DNA of 64,000 nt from Argonema galeatum A003/A1 (GCF_023333595.1 NZ_JAIQZM010000001.1:529917-593916); one strand, 5' to 3'; counted from the first letter of the stretch, positions 32,971 to 41,600 are shown. The notes: generated by a model from the sequence alone, not told the origin. Translations and numbers: made by a program.

Positions 32971-33486
32971 ATGTCTATAGACGAGATGTTTGCCGAGGCG
33001 GCAAATCACTGGGATTTAGAAAGGCTGTACCGAGATTTGGCGGAAGCTAAGCAGAAATATGCTCCTCGCGCTAGAAAGGGACTCACTGAGCGGGAAAAGC
33101 TCTATCTACGCGGCTTACTGTGCGGTTGCAGTCCGGCTGAGATGGCCCGCCAACTCTTGCAGAGTCCGAAGGGTGTTGAGGTTTATGTGTGCAAAACTTT
33201 ATACCAATACTTTAAAAGAATGGGAGATGCACCTAATGAAAAGGTAGGAAATTGGAGAAATATCAATAACTTGCTGGAAGATGCGGGATATAAAAGCAAA
33301 ACTAAGTCATCTGTTAAATCTAAATTCAGTAGTTCTTTTACTACAGATCCATCAGTAAAGATAGTCAATATAAATTTCGATCAAAATACAGGAACCTTTG
33401 ATATCAACATTCGAGTATCGCTTCCATCAGATTCAGAATCTCAAAGAAGGGAAGATATGGCAGATGGCGATCGCACTATTAACTGA
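32971..33486 (+). CDS. HTH-domain protein (conflict-system-type N-terminal HTH)
   Basis: 171 residues. Residues about 30-105 (LTEREKLYLRGLLCGCSPAE, then MARQLLQSPKGVEVYVCKTL, YQYFKRM and NWRNINNLLEDAGYK) resemble the winged-helix/HTH domain that heads many cyanobacterial NACHT/NB-ARC or vWA-MoxR conflict proteins. Here it stands alone with a short extra beta-rich tail (SVKIVNINFDQNTGTFDINI). Divergent from the glycine-zipper and dynamin genes (131-base gap), so it may regulate them; that is inference. Confidence 0.65.
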   Translation: MSIDEMFAEAANHWDLERLYRDLAEAKQKYAPRARKGLTEREKLYLRGLLCGCSPAEMARQLLQSPKGVEVYVCKTLYQYFKRMGDAPNEKVGNWRNINNLLEDAGYKSKTKSSVKSKFSSSFTTDPSVKIVNINFDQNTGTFDINIRVSLPSDSESQRREDMADGDRTIN

Positions 33487-33561
33487 TGAAAGAAAAGGTG
33501 CGATCGACCTCCCCACTCAAGATTGCTTCTGTGTTGCTGCTTGTCTGAATTGCTCCATAAA

Positions 33562-34016
33562 TTAGCGTAAGTCCTCATCAATATCTCGCCACTCACGCGC
33601 ATCCACAAATCGCGATAAATGCCCCACATTAGTTGTAGCAACTATCACCGCATCATTCACTGCAATTACCGTAGCTTGAGCCGCCAAAATTACATCCCCA
33701 TCAAGAGCTTTGGGATCGGCTGTTGGCATTCCCGTTCGTCGTGCAGTCGCCCAAAATTCAGCAGCTTTCAGCATCATTGGTGTTGTCAGGGCAAATATTC
33801 CAACTTTACTTTGAATTCATTAAGCCGTCTAATACCCGCAGATTTATTTGCCCGTAGCAACTCGCGCCGTACCTCATAGTCTGCTATTTCCGGCAAAATC
33901 ACTCTGTAGTCTTTTGACCACAAAGATTCCAGCCAGAGTCCGCACTCCAGAGTCAACGGTGACGGCTTGGGATTCGTCAATATTCCCAAGGGTCCAGAAT
34001 CCAGTAAGACTATCAT
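33562..34016 (-). pseudogene. PIN-domain VapC-like toxin, frameshifted near 33791
   Basis: The first frame (34016 to 33786) starts MIVLLDSGPLGILTNPK with the first PIN Asp and stops after KVKLEYLP. A second frame, one step away (to 33562), continues LTTPMMLKAAEFWATARRTG, then PKALDGDVILAAQAT, NVGHLSRF and the C-terminus, restoring Asp/Glu positions of PIN. Deleting one C from a C4 run (now CCC at about 33797) explains the shift. The upstream antitoxin overlaps its start as ATGA. The toxin is probably dead, or the base is a sequencing error. Confidence 0.8.
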
Positions 34017-34321
34017 TGTTTTGGAAACAGTGGTCGATTTGAAAGACGATCTTCATCTAATGCTTTTTGCAGATATTCAAACGTCTCTCGCTGCTCTTCT
34101 TCGTCTCCCTCTTCTACCCACTTCCGATGCCATTCCAGCAAAGCTTGATTCCTCTGATGTTGTTCCTCTTCCGTTCTTTTGGGAAGCATATAATAGCCAG
34201 GGGAAATCAAAGCGCTGTTATTCAAATAATTCATCCACTCACCTATTTGCTGATTGACTACCTCAGCAATTATCGCTTTGAGTTCTTCAACCGTCATATC
34301 CGCTACTCGTTCACTTGCCAT
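34013..34321 (-). CDS. putative antitoxin partner of the PIN gene
   Basis: 102 residues, strongly acidic and helical: MTVEELKAIIAEVVNQQIGE, then PKRTEEEQHQRNQALLEWHR and EEEQRETFEYLQKALDEDRL. The 4-base ATGA overlap with the PIN gene and the position before it are typical of an antitoxin. I recognise no DNA-binding motif beyond a possible short N-terminal helix pair. Name by context only. Confidence 0.6.
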   Translation of the reverse strand: MASERVADMTVEELKAIIAEVVNQQIGEWMNYLNNSALISPGYYMLPKRTEEEQHQRNQALLEWHRKWVEEGDEEEQRETFEYLQKALDEDRLSNRPLFPKQ

Positions 34322-34377
34322 TTTGACTAATCCCCTCCCTTATCTAAAATCATTATCGCACTCTTTTATGTTAAATT

Positions 34378-34502
34378 AAGACTTACGCTTTTCTCCCCCC
34401 TAGCCCCCCAAATCTGGGGGGAATGAGAAGGGAGGCCCCCAGATTTGGGGGGAGGGGGCAAGGGGCAAGGGGGGGCAAAACCTTGGTTTTTGCGTAAGTC
34501 CT
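34378..34502. repeat. GACTTACGC palindromic repeat, copy C (expanded centre)
   Basis: Ends AGACTTACGC and GCGTAAGTCCT; the centre is enlarged with two CCCCCAAATCTGGGGGG-type palindromes. Same family as 3440-3511. Confidence 0.85.
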
Positions 34503-34503
34503 G

Positions 34504-34593
34504 TCAAAGTGAAACTTCCTGAATATTAGCGAGATTTGGAATCAACTCTTCGGTGTTAGCGGGTTCGCTAGCTTCTAAAGTGCGATCGCACCT
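34504..34593. repeat. duplicated 3' end of the nuclease gene (partial copy)
   Basis: 90 bases identical at 88 positions to 35160-35249. Read on the minus strand it encodes RCDRTLEASEPANTEELIPN then LANIQEVSL and a TGA stop, i.e. the last 29 codons of the PD-(D/E)XK gene, without the rest of the gene. Confidence 0.92.
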
Positions 34594-34646
34594 AGTATTA
34601 CGCACTTTCGGGCGATCGCATCTCTCATCCTCCCAACCTAAAAAAG

Positions 34647-34859
34647 CTATGATTCGTCCAATTTTATAATACGATCGCGAATTATCTCTTCCATCTTTGC
34701 CAAATCCTCAGCAGTTTTAACAAATGGATACCTAACTGCGTCTTTATTATCAGCTTTCAAACAATCGACAAGTTTGTAGAAAGCTTCATTATCACTCCTG
34801 TTAGCGAGTACATAGGCTCTTAATTCGGCCTTGCTCATAGTCTCAAAATCCGGTTTCAT
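34647..34859 (-). CDS. DUF6887-like small protein
   Basis: 70 residues. MKPDFETMSKAELRAYVLANR, quoted as PDFETMSKAELRAYVLANR, followed by DNEAFYKLVDCLKAD and a C-terminal EDLAKMEEIIRDRI. This looks like the family I know as DUF6887, usually paired with DUF6888. Its ATG overlaps the upstream small gene's stop (ATGA). Function unknown; the pair travels as a module. Confidence 0.7.
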   Translation of the reverse strand: MKPDFETMSKAELRAYVLANRSDNEAFYKLVDCLKADNKDAVRYPFVKTAEDLAKMEEIIRDRIIKLDES

Positions 34860-35008
34860 AGCAAAAACTCCCAGGTTCCATCGCGATAAAGTTTGATTTG
34901 CAGTTCTTCTCCGCCAAAGATGTATACTGTGCCGTCGCGCTCATCAAAACGCAATAAATCAACAGAACGGTAAAAATTTGTCAAATATTGACAGAGAACG
35001 ATACACAT
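34856..35008 (-). CDS. DUF6888-like small protein
   Basis: 50 residues from ATG 35008: LCQYLTNFYRSVDLLRFDER, then DGTVYIFGGEELQIKLYRD and GTWEFLL. It fits the DUF6888 pattern (RFD...GxVxIxAGEEL...DGxWEF). Upstream in the same frame the sequence still resembles the family (LPTAEQ), with an AGGAGG box and an ATT codon where an ATG would be expected, so the original start may have been lost and translation may begin internally. Overlaps DUF6887 by 4 bases. Confidence 0.6.
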   Translation of the reverse strand: MCIVLCQYLTNFYRSVDLLRFDERDGTVYIFGGEELQIKLYRDGTWEFLL

Positions 35009-35159
35009 TATTCCTTGTTCTGCTGTTGGAAGAATAAGCCCTCCTCTAAAGCATATTATTATCCATACTACATTATAGCTCTTACCTTATGGACAATAAA
35101 CTTGTTTCTGTATAGCAGTTTGCCGACTCGATCGCCCATCTTTATCGCACGCTGTTATT

Positions 35160-35942
35160 TCAAAGCGAAACTTCCTGAATATTAGCAAGATTTGGAATCA
35201 ACTCTTCGGTGTTAGCGGGTTCGCTAGCTTCTAAAGTGCGATCGCACCTCACCGAAAATTGACAATAATCGCACTCACGAGAACCTTCTACAACTTGCGG
35301 AAATTCTTCTCCCCTCTCATAACTTTCCAGCCAATCAGTCAGATGATTTAACTGTCGAGTTAAATCCCGTCGCGTTTGTTCGTGCTTTCCAGCATTGTAG
35401 GCAAATTTAAAACTTTTAGGCTCAGGTTGAGACTGCACAAACCAGTAAGTCATCGAAATTTGTTCTGGCGAATAATCGCTCGTTTCAGCCAAAACATAAA
35501 GATACAAACGAGTTTGCCAGTCTTCTTCTAGCCATCGCTTATTTTTAGGTAAAGGGTAAGTTTTCCAGTCTAGGATTTGAGCTTTTATATCGTCAGCAAT
35601 CAACAAGTCATAGATAACAGTCAGCACATAATCCTGAAAAGGCAAAATGCGGCCATGTTCGCTTTCGCGGAAAGTTTGGCTACTGGGATTGGGTGTCAAA
35701 ATTTCTGGTGCTGCACCCACTAAAGCGGTCAGCCAACGCTGCATTTGGGCATCTTCTTGCACGAGAGGTTCTATTGGCAAACCCAGTTCTCGCTGCTGCA
35801 TCAACAAGTGAAAATCACTGCCCCAATTTATCCGCTCTTGTTGTTCTGGAGTTGTTAGCAAACCCAGCTGATCGATGTAGGTATGTTGAAACTTTCGCGG
35901 ACAAGTTCCAAGTAGGTTTAAGTGCCTTTGGGATATTCGCAT
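35160..35942 (-). CDS. PD-(D/E)XK nuclease-family (RecB/Cas4-like) protein
   Basis: 260 residues. The start RISQRHLNLLGTCPRKFQHT is the Cas4/AddB-like first helix with a Cys; AQILDWKTYPLP holds the D...xK active-site strand (LDWKT) after IYDLLIADD; the C-terminus GSRECDYCQFSVRCDRTLEA has three Cys that together with the first could bind a 4Fe-4S cluster, as in Cas4 and AddB. No cas genes or repeats are nearby, so Cas4 is not implied. A 90-bp copy of its 3' end lies 650 bases downstream. Confidence 0.85.
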   Translation of the reverse strand: MRISQRHLNLLGTCPRKFQHTYIDQLGLLTTPEQQERINWGSDFHLLMQQRELGLPIEPLVQEDAQMQRWLTALVGAAPEILTPNPSSQTFRESEHGRILPFQDYVLTVIYDLLIADDIKAQILDWKTYPLPKNKRWLEEDWQTRLYLYVLAETSDYSPEQISMTYWFVQSQPEPKSFKFAYNAGKHEQTRRDLTRQLNHLTDWLESYERGEEFPQVVEGSRECDYCQFSVRCDRTLEASEPANTEELIPNLANIQEVSL

Positions 35943-35950
35943 AACTAGGG

Positions 35951-36122
35951 CTAGGGGCTAGGGGCTAGAACACCGATTCAGTATTTGCGTCGGGGATGAC
36001 AATACCTTCGCCAAATCGAAAAATGCCTTGATTCGTAGGTTGGGTTGAGGCACGAAACCCAACAAATGCGTTGGGTTTCGCTTCACAAGGGCCCAACCTA
36101 CAAAAAATTGGCGAAGGTATTG
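35951..36122. repeat. nested inverted repeat (GTAGGTTGGGTT core)
   Basis: The outer arms AATACCTTCGCCAAAT (36001) and ATTGGCGAAGGTATT (36107) enclose inner arms GTAGGTTGGGTT (36035) and AACCTAC (36095-36101). The gap 35943-36413 between the nuclease and fibrillin genes is entirely repeats; I see no gene in it. Confidence 0.75.
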
Positions 36123-36183
36123 GGATGAGAAACCGGGTTTCTTTGGTTTTAAAGGTCGATATTTCGGGTTTTTTCGTGTCAAA

Positions 36184-36346
36184 TATGCTGATTTGGACAC
36201 GGCGTAATTAAATCTTGTGTATAACCGACATATTTATGATGCCGTGTCCCTACCAAAATGTTCATATTGCTGATTTGGACACGGCATAATTAAATCTTTT
36301 GTATGACCGACATATTTATGATGCCGTGTCCCTACAAAAATGTTCA
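36184..36346. repeat. tandem pair of 82-bp GGACACGGCA inverted-repeat units
   Basis: Two head-to-tail units (36184-36264 and 36265-36346), each TTGCTGATTTGGACACGGC ... GCCGTGTCCCTAC ... ATGTTCA. A third copy follows glmS at 39408-39490, a diverged one at 32516-32580. Confidence 0.85.
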
Positions 36347-36413
36347 TTTATGGAATATTAGGATAATGATCCCGAAAGACCCTTTTTTATAACCCATAGC
36401 TCGATTGATTAAA

Positions 36414-36998
36414 TCATACTTTAGTTAAGACGAAGACGTTGCCTTCATTGCCTCGCGCAATTCGTAAATCCTCATCCAGATAGCTGATATCTAGCCAGCC
36501 TTTTTGGTCGCGATTTTCAATGGGAAAGTCAAGGGCGACAAACTTTTTGCCTGACTCAATCTGCCGGATATGGTCGTCTGGGGATTGATAACCGATCGCA
36601 CGTTGCAAACCGTTAATCGATCGCTCAAATATCACGTTAACCCGACGTTCGGAAACAACCTCAAACCGGGCGACAACGCTCAGTAAGCCTTCCAGATAGG
36701 GCAATCCATAAATTTCAGCAATATTGTAGACTTTGGCATCCTTCACCCGGATGCACTGATAAATTTGACCGAGTTTGAGCAATGGCACCTGGTCAATGCC
36801 TAAAATAGAGCTACTGCTAGTGTAAAGCAGTCGCCAATCGCCATCCAGTAAGTCACCCGCTTCGGTTGGTCGGGGCGTGGGGTTGCGGTCTTCCAGTTGC
36901 GAGACAAGCGCAAGTATTGCTTGTTTGTCAGCAAGAGTAGCCAGCAGACCGCGATTCTTACCTGCGATCGCCTCTAGCAGTGACGCTTTGCCAATCAT
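36414..36998 (-). CDS. PAP/fibrillin-family protein
   Basis: 194 residues. Plastid-lipid-associated (fibrillin) domain: LEAIAGKNRGLLATLADKQA, then GDLLDGDWRLLYTSSSSILG, RVNVIFERSI and GWLDISYLDEDLRIARGNEG. Lipocalin-like; associates with thylakoids and lipid bodies in chloroplasts and cyanobacteria, linked to photoprotection. Start ATG 36998 has a GAAGAGG box. Single gene. Confidence 0.92.
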   Translation of the reverse strand: MIGKASLLEAIAGKNRGLLATLADKQAILALVSQLEDRNPTPRPTEAGDLLDGDWRLLYTSSSSILGIDQVPLLKLGQIYQCIRVKDAKVYNIAEIYGLPYLEGLLSVVARFEVVSERRVNVIFERSINGLQRAIGYQSPDDHIRQIESGKKFVALDFPIENRDQKGWLDISYLDEDLRIARGNEGNVFVLTKV

Positions 36999-37078
36999 AA
37001 CAAACCTCTTCTCAACTCCCCACCACTAAGCATACTTGTTTAAAGCCCGATCTAACACTACAGTCGAATAGCTTTGTC

Positions 37079-37165
37079 AGGACTTACGCACAAGCTTATA
37101 TGCCCCCCAAGGCAAGGGGGGAGAAAAGTCTTCTTATCCCTTGCCTTGGGGGGGTAGGGGGGCAT
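37079..37165. repeat. GACTTACGC repeat, copy D (right arm missing)
   Basis: Left end AGGACTTACGCACAAG and the CCCCCC/GGGGGG centre are present, but GCGTAAGTCC is absent. The remainder of the 489-base gap before glmS holds nothing I recognise. Confidence 0.7.
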
Positions 37166-37487
37166 GACGTACAAGATGGGGATCGGGGCGCAGGCGACCC
37201 AAAAGCTGCGATCGGGACAAGCTTCACTCGCCAGCGATATAATACTGAACAAGGTCTGGAGCTAGTCCTTGGGCGGTTATCCGGATAGCCCAGTAGGTTT
37301 TAGCAAGTAGGTCATATAGTCCTGGGTAACGAGTGCTGAGTAACGAGTGGCGATTCTTGGTTGGAATTCAAAGTCTCTGTTAATACTCCGTGCTAGTTAC
37401 TCAGTACGCCCTACTCCAGGCAATGCCGTAGCAGTACACCCTATGGTACTTTGACTAGAGCGATATGAGCAAAGGAGTTGTGGCTAA

Positions 37488-39386
37488 ATGTGCGGAATCG
37501 TTGGCTATATCGGCACCCAAGCAGCTAGCGAAATTTTGTTGGCAGGGTTAGAAAAACTGGAATACCGTGGCTATGATTCTGCTGGTATTGCCACAGTTTG
37601 GGAAGGTAAAATACATTGCGTTCGGGCGAAGGGTAAGCTTCAAAACCTGCGCGAAAAACTAGCTGGGGATGAAAATCCAGCCCAAATTGGCATCGGACAC
37701 ACTCGCTGGGCTACCCACGGTAAGCCAGAAGAGTATAATGCACATCCACATATGGATACGGCCATGCGTGTGGCGGTGGTGCAAAATGGCATTATTGAAA
37801 ACTATCGCGAGTTGCGGGAGGAACTAAAAAGTAGAGGGCACAAATTCCGCTCCGATACGGATACAGAGGTGATTCCCCACCTGATAGCTGAATTTTTATC
37901 TCTTTTGCCTTCTACTTCCCCTGTCACCCCTGTTCCCTTCTTGGAGGCGGTGCGACAAGCGGTGAGCAAACTGAAGGGGGCATTTGCGATCGCAGTCATC
38001 AGTGCAGATTATCCTGACGAATTGATCGTAGCCAGACAGCAGGCTCCTTTGTCAATTGGATTTGGTTCGGGAGAGTTTTTCTGCGCTTCGGATACTCCGG
38101 CGATCGTACCCTATACTCGCACGGTGCTAACACTGGAAAATGGGGAAATGGCACGGCTGACACCCCTGGGAGTTGAGGTTTATAACTTTGCGGGCGACAG
38201 GCTCAAAAAAACCCCCCGTACCCTCAACTGGAACCCCATCCTGGTAGAAAAACAGGGATTTCGACATTTCATGCTCAAAGAAATCTACGAGCAACCAGGG
38301 GTCGTGCGGACTTGTTTGGAAGCATATATCAACAGCGATTGGAACCCAACTGACAAGAAGACGCCGGTGAATCTGCACTTACCAGCAGAAATGTATGCAG
38401 ATTTAGAACAAATTCAAATAGTCGCCTGCGGTACTAGCTGGCACGCCAGTTTAGTCGGTAAGTACCTGCTAGAACAACTAGCGGGAATTCCTACCATAGT
38501 ACAGTATGCTTCTGAGTTTCGCTACGCACCGCCGCCGCTAACGCCGAATACCCTGACAATTGGCGTTACTCAATCTGGGGAAACAGCGGATACTTTGGCT
38601 GCTTTGACAATGGAAAAACAGCGTCGCATTACTCAAGCACCTGAGTTTCAACCGCGATTGTTGGGTATTACTAACCGCCCTGAAAGTTCTCTCGCTTCAT
38701 TAGTATCCTACATCATCGATACTCATGCTGGGATTGAAATTGGGGTGGCGGCGACTAAAACATTTGTCGCTCAGTTAGTAGCATTTTACTGTTTGGCGAT
38801 CGATTTGGCTTATCGCCGTCAAACTTTGTCTCCTAATTCTCTGGAGCAAATTATCCAAGGTTTGCGACTGCTTCCGGCAGAAATTGAAATGATTTTAGAA
38901 GTCCAGGAGCGGTATATTGAAGAGTTAGCCCACAGTTTTGCTGAAACTAAAGATTTCATCTTTATCGGACGGGGAATTAATTACCCAATTGCTTTAGAAG
39001 GGGCGCTGAAGCTGAAGGAAATTAGCTACATTCATGCTGAGGGTTATCCAGCTGGGGAAATGAAGCACGGCCCGATCGCGCTGTTGGATGCTAAAGTACC
39101 AGTGGTTGCGATCGCAATGCCGGGTGGCGTTAATTATGAGAAAGTTCTCTCAAATGCCCAAGAAGCGAAAGCCCGCGATTCCCGCTTGATTGGTGTAACA
39201 GCAATGAATGACGCGGAGGCAAGTGAAATATTTGATGATATCTTGCCTGTGCCAAAAGTGGATGAAATTCTTTCCCCCATTGTCACTGTAATTCCGCTGC
39301 AATTATTAGCTTATCACATTGCGGCACGTCGCGGTTTGGATGTGGATCAACCGAGAAATTTGGCTAAATCGGTGACGGTGGAATAG
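37488..39386 (+). CDS. glmS: glutamine-fructose-6-phosphate aminotransferase (isomerizing)
   Basis: 632 residues. Makes glucosamine-6-phosphate from fructose-6-phosphate and Gln, the first step of UDP-GlcNAc synthesis for peptidoglycan. Class II amidotransferase domain with N-terminal nucleophile MCGIVGYIG (Cys2), TRWATHGKP and the GGFAIAV-like KGAFAIAVI; two SIS sugar-isomerase domains (CGTSWHASLVGKY, TQSGETADTL; then GRGINYPIALEGALKLKE) and the C-terminal LAKSVTVE. AAGGAG box 9 bases before ATG. Length slightly above 610 from a low-complexity insert near 37905-37935 (PSTSPVTPVPF). Confidence 0.97.
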   Translation: MCGIVGYIGTQAASEILLAGLEKLEYRGYDSAGIATVWEGKIHCVRAKGKLQNLREKLAGDENPAQIGIGHTRWATHGKPEEYNAHPHMDTAMRVAVVQNGIIENYRELREELKSRGHKFRSDTDTEVIPHLIAEFLSLLPSTSPVTPVPFLEAVRQAVSKLKGAFAIAVISADYPDELIVARQQAPLSIGFGSGEFFCASDTPAIVPYTRTVLTLENGEMARLTPLGVEVYNFAGDRLKKTPRTLNWNPILVEKQGFRHFMLKEIYEQPGVVRTCLEAYINSDWNPTDKKTPVNLHLPAEMYADLEQIQIVACGTSWHASLVGKYLLEQLAGIPTIVQYASEFRYAPPPLTPNTLTIGVTQSGETADTLAALTMEKQRRITQAPEFQPRLLGITNRPESSLASLVSYIIDTHAGIEIGVAATKTFVAQLVAFYCLAIDLAYRRQTLSPNSLEQIIQGLRLLPAEIEMILEVQERYIEELAHSFAETKDFIFIGRGINYPIALEGALKLKEISYIHAEGYPAGEMKHGPIALLDAKVPVVAIAMPGGVNYEKVLSNAQEAKARDSRLIGVTAMNDAEASEIFDDILPVPKVDEILSPIVTVIPLQLLAYHIAARRGLDVDQPRNLAKSVTVE

Positions 39387-39407
39387 TTACGGTTCTTCCC
39401 TTGTCAA

Positions 39408-39490
39408 TTATGCTGATTTGGACACGGCATCATAAAATAATGTCGGTCATCCAAAGTTTTAATTATGCCGTGTCCCTACAAAAATGTTCA
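39408..39490. repeat. GGACACGGCA inverted repeat, third full unit
   Basis: TATGCTGATTTGGACACGGC to CCGTGTCCCTACAAAAATG, as in 36184-36346, located just after the glmS stop. Confidence 0.85.
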
Positions 39491-40102
39491 CTCAGTATGA
39501 TTTCCTTGAGAGATGCCACTAGCTAAAATACCGAGAATTTTATTCACATCTTTGAGATAATATTCGCTCAAATCAATGCTCAATGTTTGTCGTTCTAGTT
39601 TGAGGAATTGCCAAATACTGCCAGTCGTCACTGCACCGTAAATTGTTTTAATCTCAGATGCCGATCGCTCGTTAAAAATTTGGGCTGCTACCATTTCTGC
39701 TGCACACTGACCAAAACCAGCATTAATATTCTCTTTTTTAGCTTCTACAACTGTAATTACTGGCGCTGTCACAATGAGAATTTCTGGTGATTTAGTAATA
39801 ATAAAATCGCAAATACCGTTTAATCCTTTGGTATCATCAACAGTAAAATCTACACCCGAAAATAAATTAATCTGCTCCTGTAATTGGCGACGTAGATCAA
39901 CTAAAATTGGCGCTATAATTAGTTCAGAGCGCGCTTTTTCACTATTACTGCCTAAAGCGATCGACAGCTGATAGTTGAGACTTTCTAGGAGTAAATTACT
40001 GGCTGCTAATTCAGGCACAGCAGCGAAAATATCGCGCTTCTCTAACGTGGTCAAGCCGAACTCTTGTTTGGCTTTGGCTAAAGTAAATTCGCTGTAGGAC
40101 AT
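39488..40102 (-). CDS. PD-(D/E)XK nuclease-like protein, paralog 1
   Basis: 204 residues from ATG 40102 (MSYSEF), the start equivalent to paralog 2. GLNGICDFIITKSPE (Asp) followed by VITVVEAKKENINAGFGQCA (E-x-K) fits a restriction-endonuclease-like core, then AEMVAAQIFNERS and YGAVTTGSIWQFLKLERQ. The whole looks like a one-domain relative of type I R-subunit N-terminal nucleases. Function unknown. Gene 2 of this family is at 41747-42367 on the same strand with about 45% identity. Confidence 0.75.
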   Translation of the reverse strand: MSYSEFTLAKAKQEFGLTTLEKRDIFAAVPELAASNLLLESLNYQLSIALGSNSEKARSELIIAPILVDLRRQLQEQINLFSGVDFTVDDTKGLNGICDFIITKSPEILIVTAPVITVVEAKKENINAGFGQCAAEMVAAQIFNERSASEIKTIYGAVTTGSIWQFLKLERQTLSIDLSEYYLKDVNKILGILASGISQGNHTE

Positions 40103-40335
40103 CAGATAGACTCCGTTCGCTCGCTCGACTGTTCGAGTTTTGGTTGAAGAGTAATTTCCATAAAATTTCCACACTCTTCAAGACAATATCAATTATACTA
40201 TGATAATAATAATCATTAGAAGTTTAAAATAAGATTTTTTATGCTGTAAAAAAGGGCTAATAAAGTTGTAAAATTTATGCGAGAGGATATGCGATCGCAT
40301 CTGTGAATTTGTCCAACTGCATGAGGAGGTCTACT

Positions 40336-40914
40336 ATGGTAGCTAGTCCCGAACCTAAATACATGAGTCCCCAGGAATATCTAGACTGGGAAGAACAACA
40401 ACCGATTAAATACGAATACATCAACGGCGAAGTTTTTGCCATGACTGGGGGGACGCTTCCCCACAATGCCATAGCTGTCAACCTGACTACTGCCTTCAAA
40501 AATTATCTCCGAGGCGGTTCTTGTCGGGTTTATATGGCAGATGCCAAAGTGGGTGTAGCTGAAGATGGCCCCTTTCACTACCCTGATGTGGTGGTCACTT
40601 GCGATGAAGTGGACAGAAACGCCCGCAAAGTCATTTATCACCCCTGTTTAATTGCTGAAGTTCTTTCTCCGAGTACAGAAAGTTTCGACCGGGGTAAAAA
40701 ATTTCAACAATATCGCCGCATCTCAACCCTCAGAGAATACGTCCTTATTAATGCGGAACAAATTACAGTTGAATGTTTCCGACTAAATGATAGAGGAGTT
40801 TGGGAACTTTATACTTATACAGAGGGAGAAGAAATTCATCTAACTAGCGTTGATTTTCGTTGTGCGATCGAACTTTTCTATGAAGATGTGGTATTTGATT
40901 CATCAGAGTCTTAA
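40336..40914 (+). CDS. Uma2-family (DUF820) putative endonuclease
   Basis: 192 residues from ATG 40336, which follows GAGGAGG by 6 bases; the open frame to 40303 is not needed. YMSPQEYLDWEEQQPIKYEY and INGEVFAMTGGTLPHNAI are the classic Uma2 N-terminus; YPDVVVTCD, IAEVLSPSTESFDRGKKFQQ and YVLINAEQITVECFR complete it, with the EVLSPST active-site strand. More canonical than the other three Uma2 copies. Function unproven. Confidence 0.92.
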   Translation: MVASPEPKYMSPQEYLDWEEQQPIKYEYINGEVFAMTGGTLPHNAIAVNLTTAFKNYLRGGSCRVYMADAKVGVAEDGPFHYPDVVVTCDEVDRNARKVIYHPCLIAEVLSPSTESFDRGKKFQQYRRISTLREYVLINAEQITVECFRLNDRGVWELYTYTEGEEIHLTSVDFRCAIELFYEDVVFDSSES

Positions 40915-40983
40915 AATAATGATATAATATAACTTCTGCTTTCCGCCAAAAGATATTTGCAAAAATGGGATGCTCCCGTTCAC

Positions 40984-41469
40984 CTAAATCTCATCCTCGT
41001 TAACTAGAGAAAAAATGAAATCAGAATTAATCACATCTTCAGGGGAAAAGGGAGACTCATTGGGAAAAGCATTAACAGATAATTTGGTTTCAGCACTGGC
41101 ATTGCGAATTGCTTTGGAGTAGCACTGCTTAAATATTTCCAGATAGTAAGGCTTGAGACTGGGACTGTCTTCTAGCAGATATTCAATTTGGTCGTACTGC
41201 TCCAAAATCGTACTTACCCAACTTGAGGAGCGCTTTTCTATTTGATATTGATATTTGAGAATGTGCATGAGTAGCACTACCAACCTGCTTTTTAACTCGC
41301 GCCGCTTATCTTTCCCCATCTCTTCTATTTCTTCAATTAGATGTTCAAAATTAATTTCTTCAAAACGGCGCTCACGCAGTAAATTAGCGGTTGTTATCAT
41401 CCACAAATAGTAATCCTGTTCGTAAAGTTCCAGATTTTCAACAGTTGCTTTTTCTAAGTGAGTAGTCAT
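40984..41469 (-). CDS. DUF29 protein, third copy
   Basis: 161 residues. DUF29 pattern: LELYEQDYYLWMITTANLLR, FEHLIEEIEEMGKDKRRELK and LLMHILKYQYQIEKRSSSW. More diverged than the tandem pair at 12.3-13.3 kb. Sits between Uma2 (convergent) and the second nuclease-like gene. Confidence 0.85.
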   Translation of the reverse strand: MTTHLEKATVENLELYEQDYYLWMITTANLLRERRFEEINFEHLIEEIEEMGKDKRRELKSRLVVLLMHILKYQYQIEKRSSSWVSTILEQYDQIEYLLEDSPSLKPYYLEIFKQCYSKAIRNASAETKLSVNAFPNESPFSPEDVINSDFIFSLVNEDEI

Positions 41470-41600
41470 AAAACCCCCTAAACCAGTTTCTCGACAAATT
41501 CCGTTAAAGGAAGAGAAATTACAGTAGCAGATATCATAAGTTTTTATTCTTAGCCCATCGCCTATTATTAATCACTTCTAATTATAGCAAGGATTTGGTA

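Noticed and set aside
35160..35942. Annotation as Cas4
   Set aside because: Fold and Cys spacing are compatible, but no CRISPR array or other cas gene is present, so only the RecB-like nuclease family is claimed.
35958..36200. 80-codon minus frame
   Set aside because: It translates the GTAGGTTGGGTT inverted repeat, not a conserved protein.
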